DNA of 64,000 nucleotides, taken from the NCBI GenBank assembly GCA_008508345.1, contig QNGE01002687.1, forward strand, positions 8,269 to 72,268. Direction: 5' to 3'. The stretch comes from Paragonimus westermani (taxonomy: Eukaryota > Platyhelminthes > Trematoda > Plagiorchiida > Troglotrematidae). The position numbers and the translations under genes are program-made. Below the pieces are notes generated by a model. It saw only the letters and a list, made by a program, of their open reading frames with translations. It did no database searches and was not told the origin of the DNA. This document shows positions 49,986 to 62,060 of the stretch, one piece after another; position 1 is the stretch's first letter, and every line of letters begins with the position of its first letter.

Positions 49986-52900
49986 TAACACACTCACCGA
50001 CTGATCACTACTCGTAGCATGTGTTGTGCAGTCCGAAATGCTATCGCTTTCCACAATGAGAGGAAGTAACACTAAACATCCGTGTTCCAGCTGAAATATT
50101 CACTATCTTCTGTATGTACCGTCTAGTTTTACTTACTTGAAATATTGCTAAGCTGGATTTCTCTGTTTACCATAACACTTCTTGTTAGGTCAGTTTTGCC
50201 CCGTCCTAAATGAACAGCTAGCTTAGTCTAAATTCGTCTCATCAGCTGAACAGTCCAGTATGATTACCACACTTACCACTGACTAAGTAAAACATTACCA
50301 TTGCTGATAATAGGGGTACACTTATAGTTAGTTCCACCAAAATCAATGAACGTTCATTGTCTCTGAGGTGTATTTTAGGAACTCACGTGTAACATAATCA
50401 ACAAAAGGGCTGGGGTATATGTAGATATCAAAATGGGCAGCACAACGTCAACTTGCTTACCATTTGAAAGCAATTGGCACATAACTCACCTATGAATGAT
50501 ATATGTATATAACTATAAGGTCATTCTTATATACATCGGCAGAAGGATGTTAGATGAGCTATCACCTTCTGGCTTGTTGGCGACGCATTTACTAGTTTGA
50601 TTAACCCATGACTGATAGAAGTACTATTGACATAATATTGCTGTGTGCCAAGCACGCGGATGATACAAGGATTATTTGTTCAGAAAATACACTGGTTATG
50701 CGTTTCAACAGGACCACAAACAAAAACACTCGTCTACGTACGACACTCGTCTCAGGACGTTAAGGTTGCCCCGGACACCAGTACTCAGTTCCTTTATGTA
50801 GCAAGAACGATTTCGTGCGATACTGCACTCTAATGTTCCTTCCTTCATTATACCCGCGTCCATTTAGATGTCAAAATCCAAGCTCTTGCCCCACTACGGA
50901 ATACTAGTGGTGTGAGTACTATAGTGCCAACGCTAGTCCTCATTACAATGTAAATTTTCCCTGAAATCAAATTTTCATGGTAAATAATAAATGTCACTTA
51001 TGCACGTAAAGTTCAGGAAATGGTCGCTCTCAGAACAAAACCAGAAGTAATTGTGCGCGAAGTAAATTGTGATCCAAATGACATCATGGCAAGCCTTATG
51101 GAGCCACACACATCACTGACTGCAGCAATTCTTCATGTCAGCAAGCAGCAGGCTGGGTAGTAACGAAACCGCCAACCCAGCAGGAGACGTGTGACGAACG
51201 CACTCGAAGAAACAACCAGGATTTTCGAAACTCATGACCAACTTCGTGGTCACAATCAACTCTTTGTGGTCTGGGTTACCAATATCCGGTGCAGTGAACG
51301 CTATGAGAGTATGTGGGGCTATTGACTCAATCTTCATGATCTGTGCAGTTTTAGTGCCTGACCATTTAATCGTGGGCCCCTAAAATTTTTGAACCTCGAG
51401 CTGGCGAGTAGTCAATCCATCCACGTGATCGCCCCCATATGACGCAGCTAAATGACGGAGAATGGGGTTGCTAACTGTGGCTTTTCGTTCATAATGAACA
51501 GAACACCATCAGGAAGGGTAGTATGCAGGCATTGTACCTCGTTACTTTCAGAGAATGCCTGGCTCTTTTGATAAACGCAGACAGGTAGAACGACTACCAA
51601 ACTTTAGCTATTGACTACTTTTGTCTTTGTATAGTTTGACCTGTTAATTCAGATTATCTACAGCTAGCAGTGCATGTGTTTATTGTTGGGCAAGCAAAAG
51701 TTTGAATGTTGATGTGTTGCACCTCATCCGTTGATGCAAAACTTTTTGAATGACCTTTTCGCTAGTTTTCTTAAACAACTGAACTCGTGTTTCACTTTTG
51801 TTGGAACTCCTCAGTAGTGCTACAGTCAACTGGACAGCTACCTGAACGCCTGTACAGCTACTTGTGAATACAGTGTACTGACCGAAATCTCATACCAGAG
51901 ACCAGCTCAACTGAGTTCAGTTAAATGGGTTTCGCGGAAGCGCAGCGAAACTGCCAATAAGGTTCGTTGAAGAGTTTTAATACGCCGACTTACCAGTGCC
52001 AGAGTGAACTAGGCTTCGGCAGTCAGAATAACCAGGTTTATACAAAAGCTACGGAAAAGCACACAAAATGGACCCAGAAGCTCATTTTTCCTGGTTAGCT
52101 CATTTGGAAATGATAGTTATCTATTTTTAACAGCAACAATACATAAGAAATTAAATGTCCCGTTTCCATTCAAGATATTAATTCGAGAATATGCCGAAGT
52201 TTGCCTTCACATTAATGAAAACCACTGTTGTGTGTTAGTGATCCACTGACCCTCTTGAAAAAGCTCAATTAAAACCTCAGGCGGTACACAACGTTTTGCT
52301 ACCCCGTACTGATTATCGAATAGATTATCAACACCATTGACCTCAATTGGTTCATCAACCGGTCGATTAGATCAGAAGAATTGCATCGATCCACTGTTAA
52401 TGGACAACCAAGTTCGAGTTAGGAAACTGGTCTGTATCACCAGTTTCGTGGTTTCTGTCTACGTTTAGCTCGACCCTATTGACCCTGATTAACACAAGAT
52501 CATAACGTGAGGTCACAGATTTTTCTAGCGTGAACCACATGTAGTGCATACATACGGACATCCCCGGCGTACTGTTCATTGGTCTGTTATACGTCCAGTG
52601 CCCTAACACATTAGTGAATATTCAAATAAGTCGTGATACTCGGAATTAGGGACTTCGAATAGTTCTAGAAATCGTACTTGAATCGAAACCTCCTACGCAA
52701 GTAATAAGGAGAAGACCTGGTACTGGTAGCAGTAAGCAATTGTTATTCATGAATTGAGACGCCGAATTTATAGATGTACAACAGTATTAAAGAAATCACA
52801 GCCTGTCATTGGCTGATCTCATTAGCACATGCAACATCATAAACTGTACGTTAATTGGTGGAATACGGAACAGATGAATTGGCGAATAACGGAAGGCACA

Positions 52901-53039
52901 ACACTGAGACCGTTCGTCCAATCCTGATGTTGTATCTTTAACGTGATATTTGGACTGGCCGCTTGTCAGATCTTCTGTTGTGTCGAGGTTTGGATAAGCG
53001 CTGAATCGAGTGGATTTCCACCACAACCTTCTCCTATTC

Positions 53040-56000
53040 TAGATGCCTCCACAATTATATTTGACGGTCGTTCTGATCTTCTCAGGGCACCGAACTCTTG
53101 CAGTACGTGTTCTGATTCCTTCATGGCCACTTATTCAGTGCTTCGAAACTGGATTTGGTCGGTCTGTCTCCGATGAATCGGCGCATCAAGCAGTCAATCG
53201 GATCAACGAAGATGATAGCGAAGTGATAAGCCGGCTCAATGGATCAAGAGGACAGAAAGGAATCTACGCATATTTGCTCATAGAAGATACAAAAAGAAAA
53301 TGGCAACTAAACTTCGGTGCATCAGTTGCGACACTGCCAGTCAAGAATCCGAAGAACGGGAAGATTTATATGATTGATTTTTTCGTGGTCGATCGGGATT
53401 CAACGCCCATTCTAGGTGTTGATGCCATTCAGTCGATGGGTTTCATCATCGTTAATCGCGATGAATTTCTGCATAAATTAGCCGATTTCGATGTTCTTGA
53501 CCAGTATTCATGTGTTTTTGATTCGATTCTCGGTCACATGGCAGGCGCTGTTAGTTTATCGATGGTTAGCGATGCCGTCCCTGTTGCGTTGCCAATTTGA
53601 GGGATTCCGTTGGCCGTATGAGATAAGTGCAAAGCAGAATCAGACCGACTTGTTCAAATTGACGTGATTACTCCGGTATAGAAACCGATCGACTGGGTCA
53701 GTCAGATTGCTGTAACTTTGAAAATCAGGTGACATCCGGTTGTGTACCGATCCCAAACCACTGAATAAGATGCTTCGAAGAGGATATTACTGTCCACCAA
53801 CTGTCGATGACATTTTATCAGAACTGAGTCAAGCCCAATTTTTCACAAAGGTGGGCCCATCCTCGGCTTTTTGGCAAATAGAACTTGACGAGCAGTCCAA
53901 TTACATTACCACATTCGGAACCTCCTCTGGACGTTTATGTTGGTTGCGTTTGCCTTTCGGACTGGAGGTTTCTAGTGAAATGTTTCAAAAACGTTTCATC
54001 TAGGCACTTGACAATTTGAAAGGAATCACGTGTGTTGCAGATGACGCGCTAACTTTTTGGAAAAACTTTGGAGGATCGTGACAGAAACCTGGAGGAATTT
54101 CTGAAGCGCTGTATAGATCGAGGAATTCGCCTGTCGCGCAACAAAGTGGCTTTAAGGGAAAAAGAAGTCACTTTTCACGGACACTTGTTAACATCAAGCG
54201 GACTCAAGGTAGACCCCGGGTAGACAAAGGCTATAGTCACACTGCCAGCTCCTGAAGATGTGAAAGCAGTATCCCGACTGAATGGAATGGTCAATTATCT
54301 GAGTGAGTTCTTTCCAAACCTATCCGATATGATGCATCCAATCCGCATGTTGACCCATAAAGGAGTGCCATAGAAATGGGAGGAGGAGCAGCAGACAGCA
54401 TTCGAAAAAATCAAACGAGTTATTACCGAGGCCTCTATATTGAACTACTACAATCCAGCATTATCTCTGGTCATTCAATGTGATAGCAATGAATTTGCTC
54501 TGGGGACGGTATTATTACAAATTGGAAGACCAGTGGACTAGAGAAGCCGGAGTCTTTCGCCTGCTGAACGAAACTACGCGCAAATTGTGTAGGAAATGCT
54601 GGCTGTGATATTCGCCCTAGAACGGTTCAGCAATTATAATTTCGGCCGGAAAACAATGGTTCACACCGACCACAAACCACTAGTTTCGATAGTGAAGAAA
54701 CCGTTATCTGGTGCACCGTGAAGGTTACAAAGAATGCTAATCAGAATGCAAAAATGTGACGTCAAACTGACCTATCAGCCGGGGACTCAGATGCACATAG
54801 CTGACACTTTGTCCAGAGCTTGCGACACTATTGCGGCTATGGATTACACTATGGCGGAAATCGCACTAATCCCCGACTTAAAAGAAGCAACGGCACAAGA
54901 CTCTACGTTACAACGTCTGGCTGAAACAATTAGAAGTGAATGGCTACACGATAAGAAAAAGTTGCCCGAGGAATTAGCAGTCAATTAATCCAGGAATACG
55001 GCTTTATATTCAAGGGGAAAAGAGTCGCAATTCCAGGGATATTTCAGCGGAAGATGTTGGAGCACGTTCACTTGGCAAATATTGAACAGCTGTATCCGGA
55101 GAGCAAAGGAGCTTTTCTATTGGCCTCAGATTTCGAGTTCCATAAGGGACTGCATACAGAGCTGTATTGCATGTTGGGCTACTGACTCAAAACAAACTAA
55201 GAAAACGATGTTGATGCGTCAAATCCCTCAAAGACCCTGGTAAATATTATCGGCGGACATCTTTGCATTCAACAATAAGCAGTACTTGGTGATACTAGAC
55301 CATTTCAGCAGTTTCTACTAGTTAGAATGGCTGAGTTCCACTACTTCCAGCGCGGTCGTTAATAGACTTCGAGCCCAATTTGCGCGCCACGGTATACCTG
55401 AGATCTTTTCCGACAACGGACCACAGTTCATCGGCGCGGATTTTAGAACGTTTGCTGAAAAAAGAGGATCCGAGCACCGTACGAGCAGTCCCTACTACAG
55501 TCAGTCAAATGGTAAAGCCGAAGCGGCGGTCAAAATGGCAAAGCAACTGCTGCAACTTAATGTTACTGGAGAAACGGAATACTCCTAACGAAACTATGTC
55601 CCACAGCTCGGCTCAAAGAATTTTGGTGCGAAGAACACGCACGCATTTGCCGATAATGGGAGAACTACTAACCTCCCAATCGGCGAACATACCTGAAGTG
55701 CACGATGATTTGAGGAGAAAAATGCTAACCCAAAAGCGATACCACGACAAAGGAGCCCGCGACCTACCGATTCTACGGGTAGGCGACAAGGTATGGGTAC
55801 AGTGCGTTACAGAAAACACACGGCGATGGATAGAAGGAGTGGTGGTGAGGTACTGCGGTTATCGGTCATACGAAATAGATTCCAGAGAGGTACTGAAGAG
55901 TAAGAATCGGGTGCATTTGAGAAAAAGAGTAACACCGGATGAAGAGCTCCTCAAAGAGAAGAAAGTATTATCACGAACCAGGAGAGGATTGTGTTACGAA

Positions 56001-56200
56001 AAAAGAAAGGATGTGAGGGGATTGGATTGGACAAACGCATCGATACAAAGTCAACCATTGATTTGCAGAAGGCTACGGCCAATCAGTGTCAAAAACGCGC
56101 ACAGACTAGTATGTCAGCGCGGGGACCAATCAGCACTGCACGGTGCTCCAGCATCGGCTTTTGTTATAACGAGCACCGGAGTGAAACAAGTTGGTTAAGT
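53040..56200 (+). pseudogene. Ty3/gypsy retrotransposon (Mag-like lineage), 5'-truncated pol relic
   Basis: The order is protease, reverse transcriptase, RNase H, integrase. The protease (about 53290) reads KWQLNFGASVATLP where families have LDTGAS, so the catalytic Asp is lost. Reverse transcriptase blocks include DPKPLNKMLRRGYY, FTKVGPSSAFWQI and LRLPFGLEVSSEMFQKR (53740-54003), then ITCVADDALTF (VADD box, about 54028). RNase H shows QCDSNEFALG and VHTDHKPL, then QPGTQMHIADTLSRA. Integrase shows YLVILDHFS, FSDNGPQFIG and SQSNGKAEAAVK (Asp, Asp, Glu kept). The tail frame (to about 55990) has LRVGDKVWVQ and NRVHLRKR. Internal stops and frameshifts are frequent. Gag and the 5' LTR were not found. 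Confidence 0.88.
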
Positions 56201-56250
56201 GCGTCTCGCGTTAAAACAAACGAGCTACAAGCGGAATCGATTCGACCAAT

Positions 56251-56403
56251 GAGAAGGCGGAAGTGTCAGCACCAATTGTAATTCTTCATTTACTGATGAT
56301 TCTGGTCTATGAAACAATCAATAGAAACTCAATAAACTGAGATTTGCTTTGTGCTACGAAGACTGACTTCTGCTTACGTTCCGGAAGGTAGCGATTTTCA
56401 ACA
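56251..56403 (+). repeat. candidate polypurine tract and 3' LTR of the gypsy element
   Basis: A purine-rich run (56251-56263, GAGAAGGCGGAAG) is followed directly by TGTCAGCACC. The segment to 56403 ends TTTTCAACA, so it has TG...CA ends, a length of about 140 bp, and an AATAAA signal at 56331. Short LTRs are usual in Mag-type elements. No second copy was found upstream, so the boundaries are a proposal. Confidence 0.4.
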
Positions 56404-59400
56404 CTGCCAACTCTGGTAGTGGATTGCATTAATCACTTTTGCCTTCAATAACCGACTGTGTGAACTGAATTTTGAAACCACACCAGTATGCCGAAAATAC
56501 TGGATCTTTGACGGATGTCTTGCTAGTTGGTGAGTTGAGTAACAGTGGATGGAAAAGATGTCGACAAAAGACTTTGGTATAACCATACACAAACCCCAAC
56601 TACAAGCGTCCAATCGCATTTGATAGTTTGATGGTCCGTTTTGTGGACTGTGGACAACAAACATTCAAGTGTAAAATAGAGAAAACGTCCACCAAAATAC
56701 CTGTGGTTGACCTTGTGCGAGGATATCTAAATCGTAACATCAGTTTCTAAACCGAAATCACACAGAAACCTGTTAGAGTGTGTAGGCTTATCAGTAGCCA
56801 CTGTGAATCACTGTCATCGTTTTTAAAAACTCCCTGATGTAATTAGCTATTACAAAGAACGGTCATACGGTAGCCGTATATATTGGGGTTAATCCGACCT
56901 ATTACAATCAACAACTAACAATAGACACTGCTCAAGTGCCCCAATTTTCCAAAGGTACCCACAGTTAACTGGTCTCAACTTACCCTAGTAAACGTAGCTG
57001 CAGTGTGAGTGTAAACATGCAGTGTACCTCCAAATGTTTCCGTTATATTAAGATTTGTACATGAACAGTGCTGCTGAAGTTATTGGAACAATTTTTCTTT
57101 GTATGTTGTGCGTTTGTACTGTTGACCATCCACTCCATATTCAAAAACTGACAAGAAATCAACTCAAAAGACTTCGGTTTACACATCCACTTTAAACAAT
57201 ATTCAACGAAACCGTCACTGCGTGTCTGTGATCAGTGTAAATAAGTGTGCACATAACGTTGTGACTCGACTTTCATTGATTGCTTGTAATGTAACGAAGT
57301 AGGGAATAATCTGTACACACCAACCTAGCAAGCTAAAATCTGGCTGAAACTCATGTGGCATTACTGTTGTTCTCTGAACCACACCAAACCGATATCCATG
57401 AAATGAGCACGGAGACGTAGAAGTGAATGTGCAAAGAACAGAAGGTTTTGTTTGGGAATCTGTGCAGTTGGCAACATTGACCCACGTGTCGCAGTTGCAG
57501 TAGTTTTGGAGTTCACGAACGATAACTCCTTCTTATCGAGAAGATTGGGCAACATGATAATAACCCTCATGCAAGAATGGTTCAACGTTCGGGTGTATTA
57601 ATTCAGTCGTGCCTAGTGTGAGGTCACCGGCGCTGTGTTCAACATGGTTAACTCATGAAAGCGCGGCCTGAGTTGTAGTCCCGGCCGTGGGAAGGCTACG
57701 TACTACTGATGAGCCCCAACAAGAGTGAAACCCAAGCCTAATGCTTCTTTTCGAAAGGGGATGGCTGGAAAGTCTACCTGAGCGCGAAAGCTGTGATCTA
57801 ATGGGAGTGATGTTAAACTTGAAGACCATTTAGCTTGAACCACGCAGTAGCCAACATAATAGCATTCAATAAAAAGAGGCTTTTCCTAATGTTGCCCTAC
57901 CTACTATGGTCCTACTAGCTGAGCGGTCTTCAGTTCGAATAACCGTTATATGAATCTTGTCCAGACTCCAGTACTCTATCAGTATCCTGATTCGCGTGCA
58001 ATCGTATAATTGCAAGGCAATAACTATCAGATGCTTTCACACCAAATAGTAGTTCATTCTCTGTATTGTAATCCGAATAGCATGTAGACTTTGTTAGTTG
58101 TGATGAGAGGTCCTTCATTATATAGAACTGTGTAATCGTCTCAGCAGGTTGCAAGCCAGTCAAGCGATGACGTAATGTTCAAATGGTCCTTAATAATTGC
58201 AAGTTCTAAGGACAGTCTCGTTAAGAAAGAACCAAAGCCGTAATCGCATGGCTGTTTCAAAGATATTTCGAAAATTATATTCTTACTAACTGCCCCACAT
58301 CGGTCTAATTTTATGAGCTTACAGTTCATTACCCAACACAAGGAACAACACCTACGAAAAGAAAAACTGTTGCTTCTTGAGTCAACATACAAGAGTTGGT
58401 AGCTCTGAGGATTGCTGATTTCATCTTCTGGATGCAGTATGCTTTTGAATTATTTGCCTAACAACGTTCTTTCTAAGAAGAATAATGTTGCTTCATGGAG
58501 ACTGACTGACTCTTTATAACGCTGACTTTTCAACAAGCAAGGTCTTCTGATATGCGCTCGATAAGCTGGATTATCTCATTGTTAGAAATCCAATAGCGTC
58601 AGACAGAATGATCTCGACGAGCATTTGGGTGGTTCAAATCGACCTATCTTCCGCGATGCACTACCGTGCTGACTCTACAGAAAGGACTGTTCACGGACTA
58701 CAAAATCTCGAACTTTTGAAGCAATGTATTAGTGGAGCAACCAATGACACGTTATGCGCGAAACCAGAGTACGATGCACTACAAATTCCTCAAGACATTT
58801 CTCTATAAAAAAAATGCGACCCCATGAAAAGTCCGTCCCTAATATAATCGACACTGTCATCATAGAACTATGTAGCATCTTGTAGGCCTTGAATCGTAAT
58901 GAGTTGACAAAAGGTTAGAAATGTTTTGCATCGTTTCTTCCCATCGTATAACCCACAACTATACCCACTGTCAGGGTCAGTTATGTTTCCAAATACTCCA
59001 GGTACCAAGAAAAATCTTGTAAGCGGCAGTAAGGATTGGTAGTTGGTAGGCTCTTCAGTGGTTCACCATTTTCAGGACCACGTGCACAAGAGATGTTAAT
59101 GTATGTCACTTGTGCTATAAGTCGTACGTTTCTAAACAAACTCCATATCTTTGTACCGAAACAGCACACATATTGAGTTTTGTGGTTTGGATGTCGGCGT
59201 TCAGCCACTTGTACTGCCCATGTTCTTTGGTTTCCTTGCCAACTCCCTTAAGCTTGTTCTTGAAACAACAACCTGAACACTGTTTCTGAGTGAACACACT
59301 AACTGCCCTTTTGAAACTGCGCTTGATTTAAAAACTATGGAAAGTTTGGTTTATACAATCTCCTGTAGACAAGTGGGAGTGTTCTTCACGCTCACGATCA

Positions 59401-59559
59401 AATTTGCAAACTGGCCAGGCAAACGCTGTCAACAGACGCTAACCTAGTTGAACACGTCTATCGTCAAAACATTCACCACCGAACGAACACTGTCGACACA
59501 ACAGTACGACACTGAAATCCACGCGCTTATTTGATACCAGACAAACCAGAGACAAATAT
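56404..59559. other. no gene recognised; SINE-like copy 4
   Basis: Short frames on both strands without similarity, apart from the repeat at 57.6 kb. Confidence 0.5.
57605..57800 (+). repeat. SINE-like dispersed repeat, copy 4
   Basis: The plus strand shows GTGTTCAACATGGTTAACTC, then ATGAAAGCGCGGCCTGAG, then the core GGATGGCTGGAAAGTCTACC. The A-box-like part is worn. It matches copy 3 over head and core. Confidence 0.55.
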
Positions 59560-60170
59560 TTAGATTAGATCAAATCTGTAACCAAAGGCGTCAGTTACAT
59601 ATTCCGGTAACATCGTGAACACGGTGAGAAAAAACCCCAACCAAAGTGGCCACCGCAACAGTGTACACGCTGACACGAGAATCATACGCCCGCATGTGCC
59701 TCTATCGATATGAGCAGCTGGCTGGGGTGGTGACGACTCGACGAAGAACGTGAGACGTGTACCTGTAGCTAGTTCAACGATCACCTTTAGGCAAACATTT
59801 TTACCATTGATGCCGTGCACTATTTCTGTGTCCTTCGCCTGAACCGTTTGGAGAAACATGTGGCACAATTCGGATAACCTGTAAAACACGTGCAACTCAC
59901 TGTAGAAAAACGAACGGCGCAGTTAACCGTCCCTTGATTGTATACGTTTTATATTTGCAAAATGAAAAAACTGATAGATAACTTCAACCGATTTAGTGTT
60001 TGCTATGGTTTCCATCAGGGCTTGAGACGGCACTCGTGCATAAGCGTGAAATTTCGGTGTGACTGCGGCTAAGGAAGTAGAGCGCTTGACGCGTCTAGGC
60101 ACACTGTGTCTGTCGCTGGGTCGTGTCCAGCTGATGCCCACAGTGCTCGCATTTGCGTTTCTTCTAAATT
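59560..60170 (-). CDS. possible exons of an unidentified gene
   Basis: Two neighbouring minus-strand open stretches are more GC-rich than the surroundings. The first (about 60170 to 59970) follows an acceptor-like CTAATTTAG and encodes a basic Ser/Arg-rich peptide. The second (59892 to 59560) follows TGTTTTACAG and ends in TAA; its last 45 residues are hydrophobic and include a likely membrane segment (LLRWPLWLGFFLTVF). I recognise no family. A CAG|GTACAC donor inside the second stretch is an alternative end. They could be 5' exons of the TBC1D30-like gene, a separate gene, or chance. Confidence 0.22.
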
Positions 60171-60950
60171 AGTCAATCTTCTGGGTTAATTATCAGTACT
60201 GTGATTTTATTACCTACCGGTGGCGTTAGTGGATTCCAACGTAAGCTGATCGGGATTCCTTTCCTGGGCAATCAACCTCCTGGATTACTTGATGGATTCT
60301 ACAGATGATGGTGGGATGGTTGCGAGAATAGGTGCAAATGTGAAATTTTTGGGCTTCCAGCGTGGCTTATAGCTCAGAGGGTAGACAATTGTCGCATGCT
60401 GTTTCTGCTGTGTTGAATTTAATCTTCTGGCAGATGGGTTGTGGAACGGGGTTCCTGAAGCGTACACGCTTTTTTATTCTACAGCATAACAATGCATAAT
60501 GTGCCACACTTACACTGCACTTATGAGACTAACAGTAGTCAGAACCATCAAGCAGAAAGCGTTCTGTGAAATTTCCTTTGGAGGCTAAACTATTGTTACC
60601 ACAGTGGTTGTTACTCACGTACACACCCGACGGTGTTAATTCACTTGGTGATATAGATTGTTAGCTGAGAGCGACTTCGTTTTGCCAGTATGTTCCTCAC
60701 TGTCGCATAGCAATTCCAACATCATCATTGCTAACGTGTTCAATTGCTGACGTATGAAGGATGTTACGCTTTCAGTTCGAGTCACACTAGCTAGTACATA
60801 CTGAATGAATGTCTGTGAGTGAGTGAACAGCAGAGTGTATCAGTACAAATATGGTAGCAACTATCACAACTCAAAAATGAGCTTCCCAATATCTCACTAT
60901 ACTGGTTCCCGGTTATATTGGAGACAGTGTATACGGTATATGGATGCTGA
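60171..60950. other. no gene recognised
   Basis: A TAGCTCAGAGGGTAGA stretch at about 60370 resembles a tRNA A box but has no convincing B box. It may be another worn SINE head. Confidence 0.4.
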
Positions 60951-62060
60951 TTACCAATGATCAACTGAAATAAGATCTAATAGGTAGTTGTCGCCACGAA
61001 TTGTCCTGCTGAGGATAACGCGGCTTTGGCATTGATATGTTCNNNNNNNNNNNNNNNNNNNNNNNNNNNNNNNNNNNNNNNNNNNNNNNNNNNNNNNNNN
61101 NNNNNNNNNNNNNNNNNNNNNNNNNNNNNNNNNNNNNNNNNNNNNNNNNNNNNNNNNNNNNNNNNNNNNNNNNNNNNNNNNNNNNNNNNNNNNNNNNNNN
61201 NNNNNNNNNNNNNNNNNNNNNNNNNNNNNNNNNNNNNNNNNNNNNNNNNNNNNNNNNNNNNNNNNNNNNNNNNNNNNNNNNNNNNNNNNNNNNNNNNNNN
61301 NNNNNNNNNNNNNNNNNNNNNNNNNNNNNNNNNNNNNNNNNNNNNNNNNNNNNNNNNNNNNNNNNNNNNNNNNNNNNNNNNNNNNNNNNNNNNNNNNNNN
61401 NNNNNNNNNNNNNNNNNNNNNNNNNNNNNNNNNNNNNNNNNNNNNNNNNCAGACTGGGTGGTTGCTGCGAAAACTAAGGAGTTGGTCCGTGTGTGTTTCT
61501 TTCCGATAAACCGAGGTCTCCAGTGTTCCATCAGGTTTGCGGTTGATTAGCACATCTAGGAACGGTAGTTGGTTGTCAGTTTCAGTCTCCATCGTAAATT
61601 TAATATCGTTGAAAACGTTGTTCAGCAGTCTGTGTGTGTCCTTAATCATTGAGAGTTTGAGGATTACGAATGTATCGTCAACATATCGTACCCAGAGTTT
61701 CGGTTTGATCGTTGGTAGCGCGATATTCTCTGATCTCTGCATGACCGCCTCTGCGATGAATCCGGAAATGGGCAAACCCATTGGAGTTTCTTTAATTTGT
61801 CGGTAGATTTGGCCATTGAGTTTGAAGTACGTCGACAGACATTGCTCCATGAGATTGCATATGCTCTCCGGTTTCAATGATTCATTCGGCCGGGGATTTT
61901 CTTCTAACAGCTTTCGCAGTGTCTCTTTGGCTAGGGTGAGGTCAATGGACGTGAAGAGTGCTGTGACATCAAACGAAATCATTGTTTCGTCTTCTTCTAT
62001 CCTATCAATACCAAAACCATCAACTCGAGCTACAAACAACACCACCACTGTTCCCAACCA
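60951..62060 (-). pseudogene. Penelope-like element reverse transcriptase, interrupted by assembly gap
   Basis: Reading leftwards from about 62000, the frame gives MISFDVTALFTSIDL (first catalytic Asp block), QIKETPMGLPISGFIAEAVM, LWVRYVDDTFVI (YVDD active site intact), NQLPFLDVLI and TSVYRKETHTD. This order and the MGLPISGFIAE and PFLDVLI motifs are typical of Penelope-like elements, which pair a telomerase-related reverse transcriptase with a GIY-YIG endonuclease. The endonuclease region falls in or beyond the N run and cannot be judged. The visible part of about 200 codons is open, but the frame upstream of about 62010 is broken, so this copy is probably truncated. Confidence 0.85.
61043..61449. 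other. assembly gap (run of N)
   Basis: 407 undetermined bases inside the Penelope-like element. Confidence 0.99.

Larger units (their letters stand above)
48910..53039. other. upstream of the TBC1D30-like exons; RTE tail, otherwise nothing recognised
   Basis: Apart from the RTE 3' end at 49.7-50.0 kb, only short frames. Further 5' exons or the promoter may lie here or beyond, but none could be picked out. Confidence 0.5.

Noticed and set aside
50645..50833. Possible LINE active site (ADDTRIIC) near 50658
   Set aside because: The motif stands alone; no other reverse transcriptase blocks were found on either side.
61026..61550. Plus-strand frames crossing the second N run
   Set aside because: Same artefact, and the real coding strand there is minus (Penelope-like reverse transcriptase).
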